Below, piece after piece: positions 1 to 9,498 of a DNA stretch of 50,455 nucleotides. The stretch comes from an uncultured Pelagibacteraceae bacterium (GTDB lineage: Bacteria; Pseudomonadota; Alphaproteobacteria; Pelagibacterales; Pelagibacteraceae). Made by a program: the position numbers and the translations under genes. Each line of letters begins with the position of its first letter. Positions within the stretch are counted from its first letter, which is position 1. The notes below the pieces were generated by a model that had not been told where the DNA came from, did not search any database, and was given only the letters and a program-made list of their open reading frames with translations. Location: positions 1-50,455 of the forward strand of contig CACMXS010000009.1 of the NCBI GenBank assembly GCA_902617715.1, in the 5' to 3' direction.

Positions 1-2
1 TA

Positions 3-356
3 GAAGATAAAAAAATTATTCATATTTTAATTGATAGTTATTTAGTTGATAATAAGATTTATTATGATTTGCCTGATAAAATAAACTGTGAGAATTTTTC
101 TTTAGATTTAAGTTTTATTTGTTTTTATAATAATCTTATAAAAAAGATCGAAGCAATACTGAAAAAATATCAAATTTCAATAAATCAACTATTAAGTGCA
201 GATTATGTAAACAAGTTTTTAAAGAATAAGGATTCAGACTTATTTAAAACGTCAAAGAAAATTATAAATGGTTATAATAAAAATGAGGTCAAGCTGGTAA
301 GAAAAAAAACAAGAAATAAGGCTTTTTTTGAGAGATTCTTTGATTTTTTTAGTTAA
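3..356 (+). CDS. ftsA: FtsA-like cell division protein, C-terminal part (cut by window edge)
   Basis: The frame is open from the left edge, so the gene begins outside the window; an internal TTG at 69 is not the true start. The visible 117 residues align by eye with FtsA subdomain 1C (SHS2): an IIHILIDSYLVD stretch corresponds to the HVIPQEYAID region of E. coli FtsA, followed by a helix and ISINQLLSADYV, matching the VDQLIFAGLAS region. The protein ends in a basic stretch and an amphipathic FFERFFDFF tail like the FtsA membrane-targeting helix. FtsA tethers FtsZ to the inner membrane. Oddity: in ordinary FtsA, domain 1C is followed by about 200 residues of actin-like subdomains 2A/2B, and these are absent here. 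The next gene is lpxC, with no ftsZ between. The family call is inferred from the pattern match; the domain order is directly visible. Confidence 0.6.
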   Translation, partial: EDKKIIHILIDSYLVDNKIYYDLPDKINCENFSLDLSFICFYNNLIKKIEAILKKYQISINQLLSADYVNKFLKNKDSDLFKTSKKIINGYNKNEVKLVRKKTRNKAFFERFFDFFS

Positions 357-419
357 TTGTATTTTCTGGTAACATTTCTTGTTTTTGATTCAATCTATCA
401 AAGTAATAAAACTTCTCCA

Positions 420-1340
420 ATGTCATTATTAAATCAAAAAACAATTAAAAGTGCAGTGAAATTTAGTGGTATTGGTTTACATAATGGTAAAATTACAAAT
501 GTTTTTGTAAAACCAGCTGACCCAAATTCTGGAATAGTTTTTAAAAGAATTGACTTAAACAATAATAATATAATTTATCCAAATTTTTCTAATGTCAGTA
601 ACACATCACTTAATACCACTATATCAAATGAAAATGGCGTAAAGGTTTCAACCATTGAACATCTTATGGGAGCATTATTTGGATTGGGAATAGATAATGC
701 TTTAATTGAAATCGATAATGATGAAGTTCCAATTTTAGATGGATCAGCAAAACAGTTTATAGAAAAAATAGTTGAGTCAGGTTTAAAAGTGAGTGAGGCT
801 CCAATAAAAATTATTAAAATAAATAAAAAAGTTTTATTTGAAGAAGGAAAGAAATCTATATCTATAGAACCCTCTAAAGTAAATTTAGAAATTGATTTTA
901 GCTTAGAATATCAAAATAAGATTATTGGAAATCAAAGAAATAAAATTAATGTGTATGAAGATGATTTAACAGATATTTTTAATTCAAGAACATATTGTTT
1001 ATATGAAGATATTGAAAAAATTAAAAAAAATGGCCTTGCTAAAGGTGGAAGTTTGGATAACGCTATTGTGGTCAAAGATAATGAAATTATCAATGAACTA
1101 GGGTTGAGAAATCCGTTAGAATTTGTTAATCACAAAATATTAGATTGTATAGGAGATCTATATACTTCAGGTTATAGAATGGTAGCTAGCGTTAGATGTT
1201 CTCAAGGAGGACATTATTTAACCAACAAATTATTAAGAAAAGTATTTGAAAATAAAGAAAACTTTTCAATTATTGAAATTCAAGAAAGATACCTTCCGCA
1301 TACAATAATTAATAGAAGTTTATTGAGATCTATTGCTTAA
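420..1340 (+). CDS. lpxC: UDP-3-O-acyl-N-acetylglucosamine deacetylase LpxC
   Basis: Catalyses the committed step of lipid A synthesis, zinc-dependent removal of acetate from UDP-3-O-acyl-GlcNAc, in the cytosol. From the ATG at 420 the product is 306 aa, the usual family length. The zinc ligands are visible: H81 in STIEHLMGA, and H238 and D242 in NHKILDCIGD. H265 in GGHYLTNK is the general acid/base histidine. The VPILDGSA and NSRTYCLYEDIE motifs are also typical. A longer frame reaches a TTG at 357, but its extra 21 residues do not fit the family, so ATG 420 was chosen. It follows the FtsA-like gene and precedes bamD, forming an envelope/division cluster. Presence of LpxC implies the cell makes lipid A. 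Confidence 0.95.
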   Translation: MSLLNQKTIKSAVKFSGIGLHNGKITNVFVKPADPNSGIVFKRIDLNNNNIIYPNFSNVSNTSLNTTISNENGVKVSTIEHLMGALFGLGIDNALIEIDNDEVPILDGSAKQFIEKIVESGLKVSEAPIKIIKINKKVLFEEGKKSISIEPSKVNLEIDFSLEYQNKIIGNQRNKINVYEDDLTDIFNSRTYCLYEDIEKIKKNGLAKGGSLDNAIVVKDNEIINELGLRNPLEFVNHKILDCIGDLYTSGYRMVASVRCSQGGHYLTNKLLRKVFENKENFSIIEIQERYLPHTIINRSLLRSIA

Positions 1341-1386
1341 TATTTATTGTTCTTTAGAATTGTTGTTTTAAAATATATAAAACTTT

Positions 1387-2235
1387 ATGACATCAATGAG
1401 AGCCATATTATTTTTAATAATCATAGTCATTTTTAATGCTTGTTCAAAAGATGAAGTTAAAAAATCGATTGTAAAAGAAAAAAGTTTAGATCTACAAGTC
1501 CAGGAAGCTTATAAAGAAGGAATGGAAGCTTTAGAGGGAAATGATGTCATATATGCAGCTAAAAAATTTAATGAAGCTGAAACATTGTTTCCACAATCTG
1601 AATGGGCTCCAAAGTCAGCTTTAATGGCAGCTTACTCTTATTATGTTCAAGATTATTACAGTGATGCAATTGCAGAACTAATAAGATTTATAAGTGTTTA
1701 CCCTTCTCATAAAGATTTAGATTATGTTCATTATCTTTTAGGAGTTTGCTATTTTGAACAAATTGTAGACGAAAAAAAAGATTTACAGTCTATAAAAAAT
1801 GCAAAAACTAAATTTTTATTTGTATTAAATAAATATCCTAAAACAGAATATGCATTAGATGCAGAATTTAAGTTAAATCTGATTAATGATATATTGGCGT
1901 CAAAAGAAATGTATATAGGCAGATATTATTTTGAAAAAAAAAAATGGATTGCAGCTATTAGAAGGTTCAGAACAGTAATTGATGAATATGATACAACAGT
2001 ATATACCCCAGAAGCTTTACACAGATTAGTTGAAGTGCATTACACAATTGGTTTAATTGATGAAGCAGAGAAATATGCACAACTTCTTGGTTACAATTAT
2101 GCATCTTCAGAATGGTATGAAAATTCGTATAGTTTATTTAATAAAACGTATGAAAAAAAGAGAAAATCAAAATTAGAAAATACAAAAAAAAAGAGCAGAA
2201 ATATTATTAAAAAATTTAAGTCTCTATTAGAATGA
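1387..2235 (+). CDS. bamD: Outer membrane assembly lipoprotein BamD
   Basis: Component of the BAM complex that inserts beta-barrel proteins into the outer membrane, acting from the periplasmic face. The 282-aa product has a lipoprotein signal: a hydrophobic stretch followed by an IFNAC lipobox, with C19 the lipidated residue. The rest is TPR-like helices with the BamD pattern: YKEGMEAL near residue 43, FPQSEWAPKSALMAAYSYY near 75, then repeated A-x-x-F-x-x-V-x-x-x-Y-P motifs. An ATG three codons further in (1396) is an equally possible start. The C-terminal 25 residues are Lys-rich. It lies one base upstream of ligA; the recN gene often found between these two in alphaproteobacteria is not here. 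Confidence 0.9.
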   Translation: MTSMRAILFLIIIVIFNACSKDEVKKSIVKEKSLDLQVQEAYKEGMEALEGNDVIYAAKKFNEAETLFPQSEWAPKSALMAAYSYYVQDYYSDAIAELIRFISVYPSHKDLDYVHYLLGVCYFEQIVDEKKDLQSIKNAKTKFLFVLNKYPKTEYALDAEFKLNLINDILASKEMYIGRYYFEKKKWIAAIRRFRTVIDEYDTTVYTPEALHRLVEVHYTIGLIDEAEKYAQLLGYNYASSEWYENSYSLFNKTYEKKRKSKLENTKKKSRNIIKKFKSLLE

Positions 2236-2236
2236 G

Positions 2237-4264
2237 ATGACAAGAAAGAAAATTGAAAATCAGTATAAAGAAAAGATCAATCTACTTATAAAATTTAATA
2301 AAAATTATTATGAGTATAGTGATCCTATTGTTGATGATGGGGAATATGATAAGTTAAAAAATGAAATCTTAGCCTTAGAAAAAAAATATACTTTTTTAAA
2401 AAGTGAAAATTCACCATCAAAATTAGTTGGATTTAAACCATCAAAAAATTTTAAAAAAGTTTTTCATAGGGTTCCAATGCTTTCACTTTCAAACGCATTT
2501 ACTGAGGAAGATTTGATTAATTTTGAAAAAAAAATTTTAAATTTTTTAGATAAAAAAAATGATTACAAAATTGAATTTAGTGCAGAACCTAAGATTGATG
2601 GTATTTCTGCGTCTTTAATTTTTAAAAATAGAAAATTTGTAACAGGTCTCTCAAGAGGAGACGGAACACAAGGTGAAGATATAACTGAAAATCTTAAAAC
2701 AATTAAAGATATTCCACATGTGATAAAGGCAAATGATTTTCCAGACGAAATCGATATTAGGGGAGAGGTTTTTATTCAAAATTCAGATTTTAAGAATTTA
2801 AAAAATAAATTTGCCAATCCTAGAAATGCTGCATCAGGTTCTCTAAGACAAAAGGATCCTGATGAAACAAAAAAAATACCTTTAAAATTTATTGCTTATA
2901 CTTTTGGTTATGAAAAAAATTTATCAGTTAATACACAATCAAAATTTTTAGAAAAACTTAATAATTGGGGCTTTAAAACAAACCATCTTAATAAAGTAAT
3001 TACTGGTGTAAAAAATTTATTAATAAATTATGAGACTATTGAAAAGAAAAGAGGAGATCTAGATTTTGATATTGATGGTATAGTTTATAAGGTTAATCAA
3101 TTTGAATTACAAAAAAGATTGGGAAATGTGGCTAATGCCCCTAGATGGGCAATCGCTCATAAGTTTTCAGCTAATAGTGCGATATCAAAAATAGAAAATA
3201 TTGAAATTCAAATTGGTCGTACTGGTGCCTTAACACCTGTTGCAAAAATTAAACCTATAAATATTGGAGGCGTGGTTGTTTCCAATGCAACTCTTCACAA
3301 TGAGGAAGAAATTTTAAGAAAAGATATCAGAATAGGAGATACAGTTATAATTGAAAGAGCTGGGGATGTAATTCCCCATGTAGTATCAGTAGAAAAGAAT
3401 AAAAGAAAATCTGGGTCCAAAAAATTTATTTTTCCAAAAAAATGTCCATGTGGCTTTGAAACAATCAAAGAGTTCAATAAAGTAACAAAAAAGTTTGACG
3501 CAGTTAGAAGATGTCCAGATAGAGGATTTGATTGTGATAAAATGGCAAAAGAAAGACTTAAACATTTTGTTTCAAAAGAAGCTTTAAATATAGAGGGTTT
3601 TGGAAAAAAGATAGTTGAAAATTTTTGGGATTTAAAGATCATAAGATTACCCCAAGATATATTTAATCTTAATTATGATAAAATTGAAAATTTAGATGGT
3701 TGGGGAAAACTGTCAGCATCAAATCTAAAATATTCTATAGATTTAAGAAAAAAAATTTCTTTTGAAAAATTTATTTACGCTTTGGGTATAAGACATATTG
3801 GATTAGAAAATGCCAAACTTATATCAAAAAGCTTAAAATCAATTAAAAATTTTTTATCACTTTCAAAAAAAGGTAATCTAAATGAATTATTGAACATTGA
3901 TGGTATTGGCGAAACTCAGATTAATTCTATAAAGAATTTTTTTTCTAATAAGACAAACTTAAATGTACTAAATGAACTTGCAAAACTTCTTTCTGTTAAA
4001 GATGCTTTAATTTTAAAAAAAGATGGAATACTGAGTGATAAAACTTTCATGTTAACAGGTAAATTGGACGGAATGAGCAGGGCCGAGGCTAAATCTTTAA
4101 TAGAGCAGAATTCCGGTTCAATAATAAGCAATATTTCAAAAAAACTTGACTATCTTATTATTGGAGAAAAACCCACTAAAAGAAAAATAGATGCAGCGAA
4201 AGAGTTAAATATTAAAATATTAGATCAAAATGAATGGTTGAAAATGCTAAATAAAACTAGCTAA
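2237..4264 (+). CDS. ligA: NAD-dependent DNA ligase LigA
   Basis: Seals nicks in replicating and repaired DNA using NAD+. The 675-aa product has the full domain series. Ia is N-terminal, with the YYxYSDPIVDDGEYD NAD-binding motif near residue 25. The adenylation domain has K119 in EPKIDG. It is followed by an OB-fold (IGRTGALTPVAKI), a four-Cys zinc module (CPC and CPDRGFDC, near residues 402-433), helix-hairpin-helix repeats and a C-terminal BRCT domain from about residue 590. Length and order are those of a standard bacterial LigA. The start lies one base after the bamD stop, so translation is probably coupled. Its last 18 bases overlap the 3' end of the opposite-strand aminopeptidase gene. 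Confidence 0.97.
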   Translation: MTRKKIENQYKEKINLLIKFNKNYYEYSDPIVDDGEYDKLKNEILALEKKYTFLKSENSPSKLVGFKPSKNFKKVFHRVPMLSLSNAFTEEDLINFEKKILNFLDKKNDYKIEFSAEPKIDGISASLIFKNRKFVTGLSRGDGTQGEDITENLKTIKDIPHVIKANDFPDEIDIRGEVFIQNSDFKNLKNKFANPRNAASGSLRQKDPDETKKIPLKFIAYTFGYEKNLSVNTQSKFLEKLNNWGFKTNHLNKVITGVKNLLINYETIEKKRGDLDFDIDGIVYKVNQFELQKRLGNVANAPRWAIAHKFSANSAISKIENIEIQIGRTGALTPVAKIKPINIGGVVVSNATLHNEEEILRKDIRIGDTVIIERAGDVIPHVVSVEKNKRKSGSKKFIFPKKCPCGFETIKEFNKVTKKFDAVRRCPDRGFDCDKMAKERLKHFVSKEALNIEGFGKKIVENFWDLKIIRLPQDIFNLNYDKIENLDGWGKLSASNLKYSIDLRKKISFEKFIYALGIRHIGLENAKLISKSLKSIKNFLSLSKKGNLNELLNIDGIGETQINSIKNFFSNKTNLNVLNELAKLLSVKDALILKKDGILSDKTFMLTGKLDGMSRAEAKSLIEQNSGSIISNISKKLDYLIIGEKPTKRKIDAAKELNIKILDQNEWLKMLNKTS

Positions 4265-5944
4265 CCAATTTTTTTCATTTTTATTAAGATATTTTGATAA
4301 TTTAGAATAAATATCAATGTGATATTTAAATAAATAGTCTTTTTCTTGATTATCTAAGAGTTTGTAGTTAATTAAATCTTTATCTATAGGTGCTAGAGTT
4401 AAATTTTCAAAAGTTAGCTTTTTATTATATTTTTTTATATATATTAGGTTTTCAATCCGTATTCCAAATTTACCTTTTTTATAAAAACCAGGTTCATTGC
4501 TTAAGATCATCCCTTCTTTTAATTTTATCTTATTGAATTTTGATATTGCCTGCGGCCCTTCATGAACATTTAAAAAAAAACCTACACCGTGACCAGTTCC
4601 ATGTTCATAATCAAGGCCATGTCTTCTTAGACTTTTTCTAGCTCTAATATCAATTAGTTTACCGTTATAGTATTGTTTAAGATTAGAAGTCGCCACAGCA
4701 ATGTGACCCTTTAAAACTTTAGTAAAAATATTTTTAATATGTTGTTTTTGTTTTGAAAAACATAATGTCCTTGTAACATCTGTCGTTCCATATTTATATT
4801 GTCCACCTGAGTCGCATAAAAAAATATCTTTTTTGTTAATAATTCTTGAATTTTTTTTTTTTGCTCTGTAATGAACTATAGCTCCATTTTCACCACTTCC
4901 TGCAATTGTATCAAAACTTGGAAATAAATATTCTTTATTTTTTTTTCTAAATTTTTCTAATTTATTTTGAGCATCGATTTCAGAAATCTTTTTTTTATTT
5001 ATAACTTTAATCCAGTATAAAAACTTTGTTAAAGCAGCTCCGTCAATAATATGGCTTTTAATCATGCCATTTATTTCATTTTTATTTTTAATAGATTTAA
5101 GAAGATAGATTGGGTCTTCTTTTTTTGATAATTTAAATTTCTTTTGTAAGAGCTTTTCAAAAAACAACGAACAAGTCTTATTATCAATTATCATTTTTCC
5201 TTTTTTTAAAGTGTCCACAAAAATCTCAAAATCTTTTGATTCAATAATTTGTTTTTTTTTTATTTTTTTTTCTTTTATCAATTTTTTTAACTTTGATTTT
5301 TCGGAAATTAAGAAAAAATTTTTATCTTTAATTAAAAGTAATCTGCAATTTGGTATAGGACTATTTGGATTATCAAAGCCTCTAATGTTTAATAACCATG
5401 CTACATTCTCTGGTGCACTTAAAAATAAATAATCTGATTTTTGTTTTTTTAATATTTTTGTAACTTTGTTAATTTTTTGTTGAAAACTTTCGCCAACAAT
5501 TTTTTTTGGCAGAGAGTAAAAAGGTTTTGATTTAAATGAATATTTATTAAAAATTTGATCAATTAAATTTGAGTCTAAAATCTTAACACTATTAAATTTT
5601 AAAAAGAATCTATTTATCTGTTCGGACGTAAATACCCTAGGATCAATTCCTAATTTTAAGTTTTTAAACAAATTACAATTTACTATTTTTTGCAAACTCT
5701 CTATTTTGAAATATTTTCCAGACTCTATTTGAGCTTGAATTGTATATCTTCCATCAACAAAAAGAATATTTTTTTTTTTTAAAATTATTGCATATCCAGC
5801 TGACCCAGAAAAATTAGAAATTGTTTTTAATCTATTTTTTTGAGAATATTCCGAAAAAAATTCATCATTTTTTGGTACGACATATCCATCAATACCTAGT
5901 AAAACAAATTTCTTTTTTAATTCATCTAATCTTTTTTTAATCAT
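4247..5944 (-). CDS. pepP: Xaa-Pro aminopeptidase (M24B, PepP type)
   Basis: Predicted two-metal peptidase that removes an N-terminal residue preceding proline. It has two creatinase-type N-terminal domains (residues 1 to about 290) and a C-terminal pita-bread domain. Metal ligands are visible: the two Asp of CDSGGQYKYGTTDVTRT, the His in HGTGHGVGF, and the Glu residues in NEPGFY and IRIENL. I chose the ATG at 5944, because its ATGA overlaps the stop of the upstream helicase gene, giving 565 aa. An in-frame ATG at 5971 would add nine residues and a longer overlap. The N-terminal half is unusually rich in Lys and Ile, as expected from A+T drift. The 3' end overlaps ligA by 18 bases. Confidence 0.92.
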   Translation of the reverse strand: MIKKRLDELKKKFVLLGIDGYVVPKNDEFFSEYSQKNRLKTISNFSGSAGYAIILKKKNILFVDGRYTIQAQIESGKYFKIESLQKIVNCNLFKNLKLGIDPRVFTSEQINRFFLKFNSVKILDSNLIDQIFNKYSFKSKPFYSLPKKIVGESFQQKINKVTKILKKQKSDYLFLSAPENVAWLLNIRGFDNPNSPIPNCRLLLIKDKNFFLISEKSKLKKLIKEKKIKKKQIIESKDFEIFVDTLKKGKMIIDNKTCSLFFEKLLQKKFKLSKKEDPIYLLKSIKNKNEINGMIKSHIIDGAALTKFLYWIKVINKKKISEIDAQNKLEKFRKKNKEYLFPSFDTIAGSGENGAIVHYRAKKKNSRIINKKDIFLCDSGGQYKYGTTDVTRTLCFSKQKQHIKNIFTKVLKGHIAVATSNLKQYYNGKLIDIRARKSLRRHGLDYEHGTGHGVGFFLNVHEGPQAISKFNKIKLKEGMILSNEPGFYKKGKFGIRIENLIYIKKYNKKLTFENLTLAPIDKDLINYKLLDNQEKDYLFKYHIDIYSKLSKYLNKNEKNWLASFI

Positions 5945-7977
5945 TTGAGTTTTTTTTGATATCTTATCCATCCAGGACTTCTTATATTGTTGTCATCAAA
6001 ATCAATATCTTGATTAAAATCAAAATCTTCTATTTCATCTCTATTTTCGTCAAAGAAGGAATTTTTTTCCAGAAATTTTTCAGGGAGTTCATCAATAAAT
6101 CTTGAAGCCATACTGTCTATCCAATCTCCTTGATAAAATCTATTCATTGAAAAAGAGATAAACACATTTCTTTTTGCTCTAGTGATGCCAACGTATGCAA
6201 GTCTTCTTTCTTCTTCCAGACCATTTTGACCTTTTTCTTCAATTGATTTTTGATGAGGGAAAAGTCCCTCTTCCCAGCCCGGTAAAAATACCACATCAAA
6301 CTCTAGCCCTTTGGCAGCATGCATAGTCATCATATTAACTTTTTCTCCTTCCCAATCTTGATCTATTGAAGTTGCTAAAGAAACATGCTCTAAAAAACTT
6401 TCTAAATTATCAAACTCTTTCATTGCACTTAAGAGTTCTTTTATATTTTCAAGTTTATTTTCATTTTCTAAATCTTTTTTATTTTTTAGCATTGAAGAAT
6501 AACCAGACTCATCAAGAATAATTTGAAGTAATTTTACATGATTGATATTTTTTTTCTTTAAATCAAAACGCCACTTATCAATTAAATCCAAAAATAGACT
6601 TAGACCTATCTTTGCTTTTGGTTTTATTAGGTTTTTTTCAATCATTTTTTTTGAGGATGTTTCCAAACACAATGAGTTTTTTTTTGAAAATTCATGGACT
6701 GATTTTAATGTACTTTCACCTATTGATCTTTTTGGATTATTAACAATTCTTTCAAAAGCTAGATCATCTTTTTCTTGGTTTACTAAACGAAGATAAGCAA
6801 CACAATCTTTGATTTCAGCTCTTTCATAAAATTTAATACCACCTAAAATTCTGTAAGGCATTCCTATTTTTAAAAATCGTTCTTCAAATTCCCTTGTTTG
6901 AAAAATTGCTCTTACTAAAATTACAATGTTATTAAGTGAATATTTGTTTCTTATATTTTCTATCTCATCGGAGATTCCTATTGACTCGTCTTTACCATTT
7001 TTAAAACAATTGAGTTTTACTAAATCTCCGTCTTCCATTGTTGTTTCTAGAGTTTTACCAACTCTATTTTGATTATTAGAAATTAAATTTGATGCTACAG
7101 ATAGAATGTTCTGTGTAGATCTATAGTTTTGTTCTAGTCTTATAACCTTAGTTTTTTTGTATATTTGATCAAATTCTAAAAAATTCTTTATTTCAGCTCC
7201 TCTCCAACTGTAGATAGATTGGTCATCGTCTCCCACACAACAAATATTTTGATTTATACCAACTAACAAGTTTAGCCATTTATTTTGAACGAAATTTGTA
7301 TCCTGATATTCATCCACAAGAATATATCTAAAATTTTTTCTATAAATTTCTCTTATATCAGAATTTTTTTCTAAAATTTTTACACAATGTAAAATTAAGT
7401 CACCAAAATCACATGAATTTAAATCAGTAAGTTTTTGTTGGTATATTTTATAAATAGGTAAAATGGTTTTTTCATATATGTCTTTATAATTTATGTTTAC
7501 TTCATTAGGATAATATCCTTTATTTTTCCATCTATCTATTATTGCTAGAATATATTTTGGAGCTAATTTTTTAACATCCACATTTTCTGCTTTACAAATA
7601 TTTTTTATAAGTCTTATCTGGTCATCAGTATCAATAATTGTAAAGTTTGAATTTAAATTTACTGCAGATGCATGTTTCCTTAGTAATTTTGCACAGATAG
7701 AATGAAATGTACCTAACCAAGAAAGACCAACTGCTGAAGATCCTAATATTTTACTTATTCTTATTTGCATTTCTTTTGCCGCTTTGTTTGTAAAAGTCAC
7801 CGCGAGTATCTGATTTGGAAAAGCTTTTTTTTCTCTAATTAAATTTGCTATTCTCGTAGTAAGAACCTTTGTTTTGCCTGATCCAGCACCCGCAACAATT
7901 AATAATGGGCCATCTAGGTGAGTAACAGCCTCTTTTTGAGCTTTATTAAGATTTTTTAAATAATCAGAGTTTACCAT
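5941..7977 (-). CDS. uvrD: UvrD/PcrA-type superfamily 1 DNA helicase
   Basis: ATP-driven 3'-5' helicase of the UvrD/Rep/PcrA group, acting in nucleotide excision repair, mismatch repair and replication restart. The 678-aa product shows the SF1A motifs in order: Q-motif LNKAQKEAV, Walker A GAGSGKT (residues 30-36), motif II VDEYQDTN, motif III VGDDDQSIYSWRGA, motif IV RLEQNYRS, motif V TMHAAKGLEFDVVF and motif VI LAYVGITRAKRN. The acidic C-terminal tail (DFDFNQDIDFDDNN) replaces the usual longer linker and Tudor-like end. It heads a two-gene unit with pepP. The 33-bp gap to the divergent AsmA-like gene holds both start regions. Confidence 0.96.
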   Translation of the reverse strand: MVNSDYLKNLNKAQKEAVTHLDGPLLIVAGAGSGKTKVLTTRIANLIREKKAFPNQILAVTFTNKAAKEMQIRISKILGSSAVGLSWLGTFHSICAKLLRKHASAVNLNSNFTIIDTDDQIRLIKNICKAENVDVKKLAPKYILAIIDRWKNKGYYPNEVNINYKDIYEKTILPIYKIYQQKLTDLNSCDFGDLILHCVKILEKNSDIREIYRKNFRYILVDEYQDTNFVQNKWLNLLVGINQNICCVGDDDQSIYSWRGAEIKNFLEFDQIYKKTKVIRLEQNYRSTQNILSVASNLISNNQNRVGKTLETTMEDGDLVKLNCFKNGKDESIGISDEIENIRNKYSLNNIVILVRAIFQTREFEERFLKIGMPYRILGGIKFYERAEIKDCVAYLRLVNQEKDDLAFERIVNNPKRSIGESTLKSVHEFSKKNSLCLETSSKKMIEKNLIKPKAKIGLSLFLDLIDKWRFDLKKKNINHVKLLQIILDESGYSSMLKNKKDLENENKLENIKELLSAMKEFDNLESFLEHVSLATSIDQDWEGEKVNMMTMHAAKGLEFDVVFLPGWEEGLFPHQKSIEEKGQNGLEEERRLAYVGITRAKRNVFISFSMNRFYQGDWIDSMASRFIDELPEKFLEKNSFFDENRDEIEDFDFNQDIDFDDNNIRSPGWIRYQKKLK

Positions 7978-8010
7978 TCAAAATATTTTATTATAAGTTG
8001 ATCAAGTATT

Positions 8011-9498
8011 ATGAATAAACTTAATTTTACATCAAAAAAATTTAAGCAACGATTCTTATCCATAAATAATTCAATAGAAAGCTTTTTTAACAAAATAAAA
8101 TCTTTTAAATCAAATTTTAAAAAAAATGAAATAATTAAGAATAATAGAGTTTTTTTTGGAGTTGCAGCAGTCGTTATTTTGACACTCAGCTATTTTTTAA
8201 TACCGACAATATATGACAAAGATGTAATCCAAGCAAAAATAGAGAATCATATTTCAAAAAAATATAATTTTAACTTAAAATTCAATGAAAAAGTAAGATA
8301 TGCATTGTTACCAAAGCCACATTTTGTTGTAAATAATTTATCGATAATAAAAGATAAAAAAGAAATTGGAATTATTAAGAATTTTAAAACTTTTATTGGT
8401 TTAGGTAATTTTTTTCTAATTGATGATTTAGAGATAAAAAACCTCTCTTTAGCTAATGCAGACTTTAATATTACAAGTGAAGATTTAATTTTTTTTGAAG
8501 AGTTATTAAAAACAGAACCTAATGAAAATAAAATTATATTCAAAAAAAGTAATATTTTTTTCAAAGATATTGATGAGGATTTATTATTTTTAAATAAATT
8601 CGTACATAGTAAATTTTATTATGACTCAACTAACTTAGAAAATGTTTTGGTGTCTAAAAATAGTATTTTTAATATTCCTTATAAACTTATAATCAAAAAT
8701 AATGAGTATAAAAAAGAATTATTTATAAATTTTAATTCAAAAAAAATAAGATTGGATATTGATAGTGTAACTAATTATTCAGATGAAATCAAAAGAGGCA
8801 TGATGGATCTGTTATTCGTAAATAAAAAAATATCTTTGAATTATGAAATTGAAAAAAAGTCACTTAATTTTTCATCTGAAGATAAAAAAACATTGAAAGG
8901 CTCTTTGGACTTTAAGCCGTTTTATTTAAAATCATACTTAAAATATGATGGAATTAGTACTAAAGATTTATTCAAAGATGACTCACTTTTAGTGGAAATA
9001 ATAAAATCAGAAATTTTAAATAATCAAAATTTAAATGTTAATATTAATTTAGTTATAAATGATATCACAAATATAGATGAATTAAATAATTTAAATCTAA
9101 TTATCAATTTAGAACAGGGAGATATTACATTTTCTAAGTCTAAAATCTTATGGAAAGATGATTTAGAAATTATCTTAAGTGATGGATTGTTAAGTTATGA
9201 TAATAATGAAATATTTCTTTTGGGCAAATTAATTATTAACGCAAAAAATATAGGTGATTTTTATAAATCATTTCAAATAAAAAAAAATGATAGAAAAAGA
9301 ATTAATCAATTAGAGTTAGATTTTGTTTATAATTTTAATAAAAACAAAATTATGTTTGATAATGTGAAGATTGATAAAAAATCAAATGAAAAAATTGATC
9401 AATTTATTGACAAACATAATTCAAATGAAGATAAATTCAATAATAAAGTAAACTTTAAAAATTTTGTAAATAATTTTTTTAGCAATTATGCCGGATAA
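8011..9498 (+). CDS. AsmA-like inner-membrane protein
   Basis: A 495-aa protein with a Lys-rich cytoplasmic N-terminus of about 45 residues, one membrane helix ([19 protein letters not shown], about 48-67) and a large periplasmic part. The region after the helix, with [37 protein letters not shown] spread over residues 76-113, fits the AsmA N-terminal domain pattern, which has an A-x-I-x-x-x-I-S helix followed by PxPxF. AsmA-family proteins bridge the envelope and influence outer-membrane lipid composition. The remainder is low-complexity Asn/Lys/Asp-rich sequence with alternating beta-strand character. It stands alone on its strand between uvrD and fumC and overlaps the 3' end of fumC by 13 bases. 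The family is fairly clear; the precise role is not. Confidence 0.7.
   Translation: MNKLNFTSKKFKQRFLSINNSIESFFNKIKSFKSNFKKNEIIKNNRVFFGVAAVVILTLSYFLIPTIYDKDVIQAKIENHISKKYNFNLKFNEKVRYALLPKPHFVVNNLSIIKDKKEIGIIKNFKTFIGLGNFFLIDDLEIKNLSLANADFNITSEDLIFFEELLKTEPNENKIIFKKSNIFFKDIDEDLLFLNKFVHSKFYYDSTNLENVLVSKNSIFNIPYKLIIKNNEYKKELFINFNSKKIRLDIDSVTNYSDEIKRGMMDLLFVNKKISLNYEIEKKSLNFSSEDKKTLKGSLDFKPFYLKSYLKYDGISTKDLFKDDSLLVEIIKSEILNNQNLNVNINLVINDITNIDELNNLNLIINLEQGDITFSKSKILWKDDLEIILSDGLLSYDNNEIFLLGKLIINAKNIGDFYKSFQIKKNDRKRINQLELDFVYNFNKNKIMFDNVKIDKKSNEKIDQFIDKHNSNEDKFNNKVNFKNFVNNFFSNYAG

Noticed and set aside
357..419. Longer lpxC start at TTG 357
   Set aside because: The extra 21 residues lack any counterpart in LpxC, and ATG 420 gives the conserved N-terminus.
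4840..5300. Long T runs in pepP as terminators or frameshift sites
   Set aside because: They are Lys (AAA) codons on the coding strand; the frame is continuous and no stem precedes the runs.
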